From assembly GCA_004292855.1 (NCBI GenBank), contig RDXN01000054.1, positions 29,416 through 93,415 on the forward strand: DNA of 64,000 bases, read 5' to 3'. The notes beneath the pieces are model-generated. The model was not told the DNA's origin, did no database searches, and was given only the letters and a program-made list of their open reading frames with translations. Every line of letters begins with the position of its first letter. Within the stretch, counting starts at the first letter, position 1. The DNA is from Cytophagales bacterium. GTDB lineage: Bacteria; Bacteroidota; Bacteroidia; Cytophagales; Spirosomataceae. Made by a program: the position numbers and the translations under genes. Below, piece after piece: positions 42,250-50,283 of the stretch.

Positions 42250-44933
42250 TATTTAAGTCGTATCGAAAACAACTGCACGGCTTTGTCGAGGCCGGTCAGG
42301 ATGTAAAGTTCGTTGGAAGATTCGTCGTATTGAAGGGCCACCGGAAAATCACTTTTGATTTGTCCTTTTTGATTATTCTCGCCTACCTGCTTTCCAGCGG
42401 GCGTGTATAGGGTTGTCTTATCGCCCGACTTCACGCTGATGATCTCCACACCCCCACCCAGCCGGTGATACCGGACCTTCGTTTGCCCCGGCACCAGCCC
42501 CTGTATAGAAAAACGCGGATTCCCCTGTTGGTCGAGAATCGTGGCTTCGGTGTCAGACGTGAGCATGAGCAGCCACGTTTGCCCACCCTCGTCGGGCACC
42601 AACCGGAACGACCCAGACCGAACAGGTCGATAGAGCTGATTTCGACTGGCAATCAGTCCATTGGGTCGTATTTGGAGGATCTCACCGGCCTCTGTAATGG
42701 CCTGAATCAGCGGATTGTTAGCGGGTAATAGGGCCGGACTCACAAAGGGGAGGTCGAGTTTGGCGGGATATTGAGCTACGGGTTGGCCGTTGTCTTGCCA
42801 GCGATTTAGGGTGCCGTTGGCCTGAAGAGCCAGAATTTCCATACCCGTAGGGCCATTGAGCACCTGAAATGGCAACAACAGCGGCCCCGTCGAAGTGGCT
42901 GTCATGAGTCGGACAAACGCTCGTTTCTTCCGGTCGAGCGCGTAAATGTGGCCATCTCGATGTGCTGCCAACACCACAAAATTCGGCTGGCGACTGCCCC
43001 TCAGCGAAGCCAAATAGGTAGGATCAAGACCCGCCGGGAGCCTGATCCGCTCCAACCGAACGGAGCCGTTGCCCGGTTGGGCCACATACAGCCGCCGGTC
43101 GGTCATGAACAGGTATTGGAGTCGGCCATTATCCAGAAAATCGGTGGCAATCACATTGCTGCGGATGGGGCCGTCGGTGGTGTCCTGCACAATTTTGTCG
43201 CCCTCGGGCGTAACCAGCACAAACTGCCCCGCCTGGTTCTGCGCGTAAAACTGCGCCGATCCATCCGACAAACTACCCACTACCACCGGCGCGGCAATGA
43301 GTGGTGCGTTGAAAGGTACGTTCCCGCGCAACAATATCTGGTTCACCACAGCTTTGCTTGCCCGGCGGGTAGTGCGGCCCAACACGAGCGTAGAGTTAAT
43401 GTTCTCGTTGCCGTAGCTCGCCTGATAGACCATGTTTTCGAGGTTTTCAAAGCTCGTTGAAGGCCGACCGAGCAAGCTTTGCCAGGTGGTGGGCCAATGG
43501 TCGGGGATGGATTGCCCGCTTCGGTTGAGCCGGACAAAGGCCGTAAAGTTGGCCGGGCGCAGCGTTTGCGTGAGTAATTGTTGCTGTCGCTCATCTGCCG
43601 ACCACACGAACCCCTGCGTGATCTGTTGGAGGTATTCCTGCATGACATCCTCCCCGTTAGCCACAATCAGTGCGTTGCCGTGTTGAGTCACCCAACTCTC
43701 GCGAAAACCCGAAAACAGACCCGTGAACAGCGATGCGGGCAACTCATCGACCTTCAACAGGATCGTTTTATGCCCCAAAAAGGTCTTGGGAGGAGCCGGA
43801 GCCAGTGCCCCAGCCCGGTAGGCGATCTGCTGATACGCCCTTGCCAGCGAATCTTTCTTTCGACCCTGCACCACCAGCACCTGCTGTTTTCGACCATCGG
43901 GCGATTCCATTCGGCACAGCATGATATCGGTCCCCACGGCTTTATAGAAATCGGGGGTAGCCGGAGCAATCCGGTCGAGCCGCTGCCGGAGTTGACTACC
44001 CGACGAGGCCGCCAACAAGCTGCCTACCGCCTTGCCAAACGTGGTCCCGTCGCTTACCCGGATGTGGTAAATGGAGGACGTGTTTTGTGGTATCAGATCA
44101 CTCGCCGAAATATAGTCGGGGGTTTGACCCTTAAACAGATCGGCCACCTCTGTGCGCGACCCAATCTGATCCGATGCGTAACCTACCAAATGGGTTCGTG
44201 AGGTGGCCCCACGAAAGCGTATGGTTAGGTTTTCGGGCAGAAATACCCGAACGAGCGAGCTGCTATCCGTGCCAAACAGTCGTTGCAACACCTCGGGCCG
44301 AACCGACATGGCGGCCAGTTGGTCGGTATCCGTGAGCAATTCGGGACTACGAACGTTAAATGAGAACGAGTTTAATTGGCGCGTTACGTTCTCGACCAAC
44401 ACACCCGATGCACTACAAATCAGTGCATTATCCGTCACCAGGAAATTGCCCAGCGATTCATTGCGGAGGTTGGTCAACTCGCTAACGCGCTCCCCATCGA
44501 ACGGGCGGGTTTGCACCCGAAACCGGTCGGGGTTGGGTTTTAGAAGCCGCTCCACAAACTGCCGGTCGGCGTTAGTGCGGAGTGGTATGTAAAACAGAAA
44601 ATCGAGTTTAGTTTTGCCCGTCGGGTGCAGCGAGCAGCGGATCGCTTTCCCCCGTACGAACCGGCGTACGATAGCCGAGTCGAGCGCGGCAAACAGCGAG
44701 CGGCCCAACTGATACGTGGCCTGCTCAAACAGAGGTATCTGATTGATAGTCAGGCGTTTCCGTTGTTGAGCAACTGAATTGGAATCGAGCAGATGGGAGC
44801 TTTCAAGCACAATCAACGCATCGGGTGGTACTAACCGGGCTAGTGAATCCGACGGGCGGAGCAAGCGATACAGCCCCCATCCACCCAAAACAACCACTAA
44901 CCCAATCAGTACAAGCCAGAGACGTTTTTGCAT
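42249..44933 (-). CDS. Large membrane-anchored periplasmic protein (DUF3352-like), function unknown
   Basis: An 894-residue protein with an N-terminal signal anchor (LWLVLIGLVVVLGGWGLYRLL) followed by the segment LARLVPPDALIVLESSHLLD, reminiscent of DUF3352 proteins. Residues up to about 560 are mixed alpha/beta. From about 560 onward, short repeated beta segments of the type VTPEGDKIVQDTTDGPIRSN and GNPRFSIQGLVPGQTKVRYH suggest a propeller-like C-terminal part. No enzyme motif is visible. It sits between a flavoprotein gene and the SGNH gene, and close spacing on both sides implies one operon. A scaffold or sensor of glycan export is a guess. Confidence 0.6.
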   Translation of the reverse strand: MQKRLWLVLIGLVVVLGGWGLYRLLRPSDSLARLVPPDALIVLESSHLLDSNSVAQQRKRLTINQIPLFEQATYQLGRSLFAALDSAIVRRFVRGKAIRCSLHPTGKTKLDFLFYIPLRTNADRQFVERLLKPNPDRFRVQTRPFDGERVSELTNLRNESLGNFLVTDNALICSASGVLVENVTRQLNSFSFNVRSPELLTDTDQLAAMSVRPEVLQRLFGTDSSSLVRVFLPENLTIRFRGATSRTHLVGYASDQIGSRTEVADLFKGQTPDYISASDLIPQNTSSIYHIRVSDGTTFGKAVGSLLAASSGSQLRQRLDRIAPATPDFYKAVGTDIMLCRMESPDGRKQQVLVVQGRKKDSLARAYQQIAYRAGALAPAPPKTFLGHKTILLKVDELPASLFTGLFSGFRESWVTQHGNALIVANGEDVMQEYLQQITQGFVWSADERQQQLLTQTLRPANFTAFVRLNRSGQSIPDHWPTTWQSLLGRPSTSFENLENMVYQASYGNENINSTLVLGRTTRRASKAVVNQILLRGNVPFNAPLIAAPVVVGSLSDGSAQFYAQNQAGQFVLVTPEGDKIVQDTTDGPIRSNVIATDFLDNGRLQYLFMTDRRLYVAQPGNGSVRLERIRLPAGLDPTYLASLRGSRQPNFVVLAAHRDGHIYALDRKKRAFVRLMTATSTGPLLLPFQVLNGPTGMEILALQANGTLNRWQDNGQPVAQYPAKLDLPFVSPALLPANNPLIQAITEAGEILQIRPNGLIASRNQLYRPVRSGSFRLVPDEGGQTWLLMLTSDTEATILDQQGNPRFSIQGLVPGQTKVRYHRLGGGVEIISVKSGDKTTLYTPAGKQVGENNQKGQIKSDFPVALQYDESSNELYILTGLDKAVQLFSIRLK

Positions 44934-44935
44934 AT

Positions 44936-46327
44936 TTATTTACCCCACATAGCATTCGCCGTATCGGGGAAGAACAACGTAAGTTCGGGTACATTGGCCA
45001 CCACGCGGTTGGCCCATTCCACACCCTGCATCAGCGAGTGATCCTGATTACTGACCTCGTATTTCCAGGCTCCAAACCGGCCCCGCGACGAGATGCCAAA
45101 CGGCTCCAATTCGGGCAGAACGGCCTTGAGAATGCCGTCGCGTTCTACCGAAGGCGTCGGATAACCGTAGTCAAACGCAACGTGGAACGTCGAAACGACC
45201 TCGTCATCGTCGGAGATCAATTGATCTTCGCGCAGGGCACGAACGGTGTCCTCAATCAGGGTTTCGCGGTTCACCGGCTTTGCCGTCGACTCGCTTGTTT
45301 CGGTCATCAACGACCAATACTGACTCGCATCGGGCACGTTGTTAGGACTATAATTCGAGAACACCGTCACGCGGTAGTAGGGGCTGTTGTATTCGGGGAA
45401 ATACATCCAGCACATCGTTTCGAGGCTCGGCTTAGGTTGTCCTTTCAGACCCACCCCAATCACGTTGGTCGATGAATATTTCAGGCCCTGCGCCGTTTCG
45501 ACGGTCTCGGAGCGTAAGCCCTCCACCTTTCGGGTGAATATATCGAGTGGCATTGTATTGAGCAGGTGATCGTACTCGATGGTCTCCCCATTGCTCAAAA
45601 TGATCTTTTTCTCTGCCCCGATCACTCGCTCGACAGCGGCATTGAGTTTGATGTTCTCACGCCCTACCAAATCGCCCACCGATTCCCAAATGCCGCCCGT
45701 TCCGCCGTGTTTCGGGAACTGGAAGGTGCTGTTTGGCCCCCACGAAAAGTCGTCGTTGTTGAAAATGATGTTTTTCGTAACGCGCCCCAGGTCGGTTACG
45801 GCCACGCGCTCACCTACCCAGGCTGCGTTCATCTCCTCTGGCGGAAATGCCCAAACCTTGAAGTTGTAGGGGAACATGAAGGTTTCGGCCAACCCCGGCC
45901 CGAAGGTTTGCAAAACCCACTCACGGAAGTTTTTAGGCTTGATCGTAGTAGGGTTTTTGTATACCTGGATAATGCCTTCGAGGCATTTCCACATGGTATC
46001 GGGGGTGAGGTACTTGATATTATTTTGGAACGGATACGGCACAAACCGATTTTCGATCCAAACCCACGACTCGCGCTGATGCTTTAGCCACCCATCTTCG
46101 CCGAGGGCGCGGTTCATCAGGTCATCAAAATACTTGTAGTGGGAGAATTGAACGTGGCCACCTACGTCCCAGACGAACCCTTTGTCGTCGACAAAACTTT
46201 TGGCCAAACCGCCGATGCGGTCTTCTTTTTCGAGAACGATAAAATCAGTAACGCCGAGTTCCTTTAGTCTGTAAGCGGCTCCTAAACCGGTTGGTCCTGA
46301 GCCGATAATGACATATTTATGCTTCAT
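44936..46327 (-). CDS. NAD(P)/FAD-dependent oxidoreductase, UDP-galactopyranose mutase-like
   Basis: A 463-residue flavoprotein with the FAD motif YVIIGSGPTGLGAAYRLKEL at residues 5-24 and FIVLEKEDRIGGLAKSFVDDKGFVWDVGGHV. This second signature occurs in amine-oxidase/protoporphyrinogen-oxidase proteins and in UDP-galactopyranose mutases. A mid-protein VFSNYSPNNVPD and a C-terminal GRFGAWKYEVSNQDHSLMQG segment are typical of the mutase-related subgroup found in polysaccharide loci. It may isomerise or oxidise a nucleotide-linked sugar. Its start overlaps the stop of the GT2 gene by 11 bp, so they are likely coupled. Confidence 0.82.
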   Translation of the reverse strand: MKHKYVIIGSGPTGLGAAYRLKELGVTDFIVLEKEDRIGGLAKSFVDDKGFVWDVGGHVQFSHYKYFDDLMNRALGEDGWLKHQRESWVWIENRFVPYPFQNNIKYLTPDTMWKCLEGIIQVYKNPTTIKPKNFREWVLQTFGPGLAETFMFPYNFKVWAFPPEEMNAAWVGERVAVTDLGRVTKNIIFNNDDFSWGPNSTFQFPKHGGTGGIWESVGDLVGRENIKLNAAVERVIGAEKKIILSNGETIEYDHLLNTMPLDIFTRKVEGLRSETVETAQGLKYSSTNVIGVGLKGQPKPSLETMCWMYFPEYNSPYYRVTVFSNYSPNNVPDASQYWSLMTETSESTAKPVNRETLIEDTVRALREDQLISDDDEVVSTFHVAFDYGYPTPSVERDGILKAVLPELEPFGISSRGRFGAWKYEVSNQDHSLMQGVEWANRVVANVPELTLFFPDTANAMWGK

Positions 46328-47093
46328 TTAGGGATGGTTGTTGAGATGCGGGGTTGTTGAGTGCTTTTACTTTACTGCCTAGCTGGAGCCGGAATTGAGC
46401 CAACTCGACAAAACTTTGCATACACACTTTGAGCAGTTTCCAGTTCATAATCGACACCGTACCGGTTTCGCGCTCTTTATGCACGATGGGGATGTCGAAC
46501 AGTCTGTTGCCTGCTTTTTTAGCCATAACGGCCAGAAAAATATTGGGCGCGAAGGGAGTTGGGTTGGGTAATTGAGCCAGCAACTTTTTCAAGAAACTAC
46601 CCCGGATCAGCCGGAACGGGATGTTGCTATCCATGATATACGTACCGTAGATCAGGGCGATACTGCCGCGCAGAATCCGGGTAATCCAAAGCCGCATGGT
46701 GGCGTCGTGCCGAACCTCGCGGTGCCCCAGGATAAACGGTGACTCGTTCCGTTTGGCCCACAGTTTGGTGAAATCGTCGGTGATGAACTGATCGTCGCTG
46801 TCGGTCTGGAACACATACTCCGAGTCGAGCGCGACAGCCTGCCGGTAACCATTTACCACGGCGTTGCCATGCCCACCGTTGGGCTGATGCACGACCATCA
46901 GTTTGGGATAACGAGACTTAATGCTGTCGAGGATGGCACCGGTATTATCGCGGGAGCCGTCGTTGATCACGATCAGGCGGGTGTTGTCGGTCGGAAACAG
47001 GCGATCCAGCATATCGGTCCACTGCCGTACAACGAGTTCGATACACTCTTCTTCGTTGTAGGCGGGCATAACAATTGACAGCAAAAGACTCAT
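46317..47093 (-). CDS. Family 2 glycosyltransferase
   Basis: A 258-residue GT-A type glycosyltransferase from the ATG at 47093 (MSLLLSIVMPAYNEEECIEL). A longer in-frame version reads through heptamer repeats and is rejected. Motifs: LIVINDGSRDNT (nucleotide binding) and YVFQTDSDDQF with the DxD metal site. No C-terminal transmembrane helix is visible, so it may be cytosolic or peripheral, and the acceptor could be a polyprenyl phosphate. It overlaps the flavoprotein gene by 11 bp. The 211-bp gap upstream is repeat-rich. Confidence 0.9.
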   Translation of the reverse strand: MSLLLSIVMPAYNEEECIELVVRQWTDMLDRLFPTDNTRLIVINDGSRDNTGAILDSIKSRYPKLMVVHQPNGGHGNAVVNGYRQAVALDSEYVFQTDSDDQFITDDFTKLWAKRNESPFILGHREVRHDATMRLWITRILRGSIALIYGTYIMDSNIPFRLIRGSFLKKLLAQLPNPTPFAPNIFLAVMAKKAGNRLFDIPIVHKERETGTVSIMNWKLLKVCMQSFVELAQFRLQLGSKVKALNNPASQQPSLNEA

Positions 47094-47097
47094 GAAT

Positions 47098-47130
47098 GAT
47101 TTCGGATTTGAGATTTGGGATTTCGGATTT
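47098..47130. repeat. Heptamer tandem repeat in the leader of the GT2 gene
   Basis: Four full 7-base units and part of a fifth occur without gaps: GATTTCG (47098-47104), GATTTGA, GATTTGG, GATTTCG (47119-47125), GATTT. They begin 5 bp upstream of the GT2 start. The same words flank the GC-rich core inside the gene at 50284-52014. Further along this gap (about 47166-47192) the minus strand reads GGATTTGGGCGGTCCGCCG, a relative of the dispersed GC core. Nothing else recognisable lies in 47094-47304. Confidence 0.68.
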
Positions 47131-47304
47131 AAACTTGATTTCGACACAGACAACAATCCGTAAACCGAAACCACGACGGCGGACCGCCCAAATCCTCAAT
47201 CTCTTTAATGACGCGCAAATATAGGTATTTGTTCGGGTGGGGCGGCTAGTTTAAATAGTACTTTATCAAGCGGGAAAGCCACCAGAAGTTCACAGCGTTG
47301 CACC

Positions 47305-48408
47305 CTAATAAGAAAATTTGTCTTTCAAGCTGTTAATAGGCTTCTCAACCAGGTACCACGACAGGGCTGCCAGCAGAATGGTGAGGGCGTAGAAATAGCC
47401 AAGCTGAAACAGAGCTGTACTGTCGAGTGCGGGCAGGATGGATACCGCTTTTCGCCAAATTCGCAAGGTTATATACGTCGGTTGGGTGTGATAATAATTG
47501 AAAACGATGTTGTGGAACAGGTATAAACCGTAGCTGATTTGCCCCAGGTACCGCGCTACCGGATTCTCCAACAGCCACTTTCCCGGTTGCCCAAATCCAA
47601 GCACCGCCCGCCCGATAATGGCCACACAAAACAGGGATGTTACAAACCGGTCGGATACGTCGGTGAACACATTGCGCGACGGCTCGGTGGTGAGCATGAA
47701 GTACAGATGCAAGGCGTAGGCCAGAAAGCTTCCAATTAGCAAGAAATTGTTGGCGAACAGCCTGTCATACAGGTCTTTCCGGTAGATAATAAGCCAGGCC
47801 AGCAGTCCCCCCATCCCGAATGCATCAAGACAAGTGGGCATCAAGACAAACTGCGCCATCCAGGGGGCGTTTGTAACAAATAAGGCCACTCGCATGAGCA
47901 CCGACACCGCGATGAGACCCGCCAGCATCCGCAGAAAATACCGCTCGGGCGTAAACAGCAGCAGGAACGGGAAGAACAAATAATATTGCTCCTCGACTGC
48001 CAGCGACCACAAATGGTCGATAGCCCCCAGCCAGGTTTGGTGAATCACGATCCAGATGTTGGGTGTGTAGGTGGCGAGCCACCAAAACGCCATCCTGACC
48101 GACTGAAAATCGACCAGGGCCAGCACGCCGATGGTCAGGTAATAGACGGGCCAGATGCGCAGGTTGCGCCGGATAAAAAACACCTTGAGCGAATGCCCGT
48201 GCCCTCGGCCCAGTTGGGTGTCGCGTTGTTGGCTGCTGATGAGGATGCGGGTAATTAAAAAACCACTCAGTACAAAAAACAGATTCACCCCAAAATAGCC
48301 CAGGGGCAGGTGGTTGGCCTCGCCCAGCCAATGGTCGATCATCACGAGCGTCACGGCAATGAACCGGAGTCCGTCGAGTTGGGCGATGTAGGTTTTGTGG
48401 TTGCTCAC
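47305..48408 (-). CDS. OafA-type membrane O-acyltransferase (acyltransferase family 3)
   Basis: A 367-residue polytopic protein starting with GTG in a GTGA overlap with the upstream gene. The N-terminal AQLDGLRFIAVTLVMIDHW carries the family's histidine-containing motif (LDGLR..A...V...H), followed by GYFGVNLFFVLSGFLITRIL and the later LWSLAVEEQYYLFFPFLLL, all hallmarks of acyltransferase-3 proteins. About ten helices are predicted. These enzymes transfer acetyl or other acyl groups to sugars at the membrane. In this locus the target is presumably the glycan. It may work with the SGNH lipoprotein encoded further down. Confidence 0.93.
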   Translation of the reverse strand: MSNHKTYIAQLDGLRFIAVTLVMIDHWLGEANHLPLGYFGVNLFFVLSGFLITRILISSQQRDTQLGRGHGHSLKVFFIRRNLRIWPVYYLTIGVLALVDFQSVRMAFWWLATYTPNIWIVIHQTWLGAIDHLWSLAVEEQYYLFFPFLLLFTPERYFLRMLAGLIAVSVLMRVALFVTNAPWMAQFVLMPTCLDAFGMGGLLAWLIIYRKDLYDRLFANNFLLIGSFLAYALHLYFMLTTEPSRNVFTDVSDRFVTSLFCVAIIGRAVLGFGQPGKWLLENPVARYLGQISYGLYLFHNIVFNYYHTQPTYITLRIWRKAVSILPALDSTALFQLGYFYALTILLAALSWYLVEKPINSLKDKFSY

Positions 48409-50249
48409 AGGCCGGTAAAGGTTACGGTTTGAGAGGTCATGTTGAGATCAAGTTGCCCCTTCCGGTTGGTCAACAAACCAAAGCGATAAGTGCCGGGTTT
48501 GAGGTGTTCCTGCAACACCTGCGCCCGGATACCTGCGCCCCGAAAATAGCCATCCAGGCCGGATAAGGCCGTAGGCGATGGACGCAACGGACGAGCTGGG
48601 AACAGGTACGTATTTACGCCACTTGTCATGTAGATGTAGGTGCCGTCGGTGGGCGTAAAAATGGATGGATTAACACTGTTAGATTTTTCAATCCAATACA
48701 TAAAGCGTTGTGTGTCAAACCGATTTAGTTTGTCTGTCGTGGGTAATAATAACCACGACTTTGCCCCTAATTGGGCGACCTGACCTCCGAAGAATACCGG
48801 TTCGGTAGGGGTGAATACGGACCCAACGGCCCGCTGTTGGTCGGTGGGCGTGTTCACTAAGAAGTTGAAATACTCGGCGGTGGTTCGTCGGTGTTGGTTG
48901 ATAATTCCTTCGAGGCAAAGGTAGTCCGTGAACAAACTTTGCCCGATGGTGAGCATCACCAAAGCCGCCCATCCCCACCGGATTGCAGGCCAACGATTAT
49001 GCCCAAATCGGTACAACAAAAACAGGTAGACAACTACCAACATCAGAGCCGAATAGATCTTATACCGCCCCTGCAACAGGTAGCCCGGCCCCGCAAATCC
49101 CACCCGCGAATACACCGTAATGGCGGCTGTTGCCAGCAGGAAAAGAAAGCAGGAGAGGAAGAAGGAGGAAGGGAGGAAGGGAGGAGAGGAGGAAGGGGAA
49201 GAGAGGGAAGAAGGGGAGGAGAGGGGAGTGGTGCTTTCTTCTCCCTTTCTTCCCCTTACTCCCCAAAGTAAACAATACGCCCCCACACCAACCAGAATTG
49301 CGCCCAGAGCGATGGTTAGCCAGAGGGGATTTTCGTAGCCGTAGGCACCGGCACCTGAATAGGGATATGGGTCGGCGAAGGCTCCGAAAAACACAAAATA
49401 CGCCTTGATCCAGTCGGTGAATGGGTACCGAAAAGGTGAGGGGAAAAAGGTAATCCGTTTATAGCCCCAGAAATAACCGCCAATGCTCATCAGTGCGACG
49501 AGGCCCCAGATGAGAACGAAGCCCCAGCGTTGCCTGAAAACTGAAGGGCCTGCTATCTGGAGGTGAGAATTACTTTCCTCCTTTCCGGCCCGTCGGACCG
49601 CTCCTTTCCTCCTTTCCTCCTTCATCCGCTGCCACACCAGCGTCATGCCTCCTGCAATGAGCACCAATGCGCCGTTGCCGCTTGTGTAGGTGGCCAGAAC
49701 CGCCAACGCCAGGGCTAGCCAACGGGCTTTTGGGGTGGGGTGAGCAAGGGCGTAGAAACTGCCGAGCGCGAACATCAGCACCCAGAAGTTTTGAATCGAG
49801 GCCATTGCCCACAGCAAATTTTCGTGGGATTGTAAGGTGAACAACCAGAACGGCACGGGCAGCAAATAGAGCCAGGGCAGGTTCATTCGCCAGAAAACAC
49901 GGGTTAGCATGGCAAACAAGCCCACTAACCCGCTGACACCAAGTAGTGTAAGGCCGTAGTAATTTAGGGAACCCGTCAGCTTGTACCAGCCCGCGAAAAT
50001 GAGCCGGGTCCAGACGATCCGGTGTTCCCAATGCTGATCGAACAAGTGCCACAGCTTCTGTCGGCCCGTGGGTTGCGACTTCATTAATATCAACTGTTCC
50101 TGAACCAGATAATCGTCCCAGTAGGGCAGGTTGAGCGCGTAGGTCAGCACCACCGTAGCGACCAGCCCGATGGGTAGCCCCATAAGCAACCAAACCGCTA
50201 CTGAGCGAATGGAATGGGAGGGACGGGCAGGAACTACAGTTGATGGCAT
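48405..50249 (-). CDS. Multi-pass membrane protein, candidate GT-C glycosyltransferase (paralog A)
   Basis: A 614-residue protein with an N-terminal helix, a periplasmic loop NLPYWDDYLVQEQLILM and about ten further helices. The acidic pair after the first helix is typical of GT-C enzymes. QHWEHRIVWTRLIFAGWYKLTGSLNYY is shared with the gene just upstream (50284-52014). I do not recognise a named family. Two stretches derive from dispersed DNA repeats: about residues 210-226 (EERRKGAVRRAGKEES) and 329-367 (Ser/Pro-rich). Both are lacking from the paralog. GTGA coupling with the acyltransferase and the locus context support a role in glycan assembly. GT-C is inference. Confidence 0.72.
   Translation of the reverse strand: MPSTVVPARPSHSIRSVAVWLLMGLPIGLVATVVLTYALNLPYWDDYLVQEQLILMKSQPTGRQKLWHLFDQHWEHRIVWTRLIFAGWYKLTGSLNYYGLTLLGVSGLVGLFAMLTRVFWRMNLPWLYLLPVPFWLFTLQSHENLLWAMASIQNFWVLMFALGSFYALAHPTPKARWLALALAVLATYTSGNGALVLIAGGMTLVWQRMKEERRKGAVRRAGKEESNSHLQIAGPSVFRQRWGFVLIWGLVALMSIGGYFWGYKRITFFPSPFRYPFTDWIKAYFVFFGAFADPYPYSGAGAYGYENPLWLTIALGAILVGVGAYCLLWGVRGRKGEESTTPLSSPSSLSSPSSSPPFLPSSFFLSCFLFLLATAAITVYSRVGFAGPGYLLQGRYKIYSALMLVVVYLFLLYRFGHNRWPAIRWGWAALVMLTIGQSLFTDYLCLEGIINQHRRTTAEYFNFLVNTPTDQQRAVGSVFTPTEPVFFGGQVAQLGAKSWLLLPTTDKLNRFDTQRFMYWIEKSNSVNPSIFTPTDGTYIYMTSGVNTYLFPARPLRPSPTALSGLDGYFRGAGIRAQVLQEHLKPGTYRFGLLTNRKGQLDLNMTSQTVTFTGL
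49151..49264. repeat. Purine/pyrimidine inverted repeat inside a coding region
   Basis: On the plus strand an almost pure-purine run (49151-49228, GGAGGAAGGGAGGAAGGGAG-like) is followed after a few bases by a pyrimidine run (about 49235-49264). The right arm pairs with part of the left (GGAAGGGGAAGAGAGGGAAG with CTTTCTTCCCCTTAC). It stays in the minus-strand reading frame of the 48405-50249 gene and encodes a GRKGEES...PLSSPSSLSSPSS peptide. A similar element lies in the GT39 gene. Confidence 0.75.
49573..49622. repeat. GC-core dispersed repeat inside a coding region
   Basis: On the minus strand this reads GGAGGAAAGGAGCGGTCCGA then CGGGCCGGAAAGGAGGAAAG. It matches the intergenic element at 54932-54975 almost base for base through the arm and core. 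It is in frame within the 48405-50249 gene and encodes KEERRKGAVRRAGKEE in a presumed loop. The paralog at 50284-52014 has no counterpart at this place. Confidence 0.75.
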
Positions 50250-50283
50250 CGTAGTGATTCGGCTAGGTGGTTTGGGTTGCGAG

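Noticed and set aside
49151..49264. Purine-rich repeats considered as a CRISPR array
   Set aside because: There are no regular 25-40 bp repeats with unique spacers and no cas genes.
49151..49264. Frameshifted or decayed gene because of low-complexity sequence
   Set aside because: The frame is open through the repeat, and downstream helices match the paralog.
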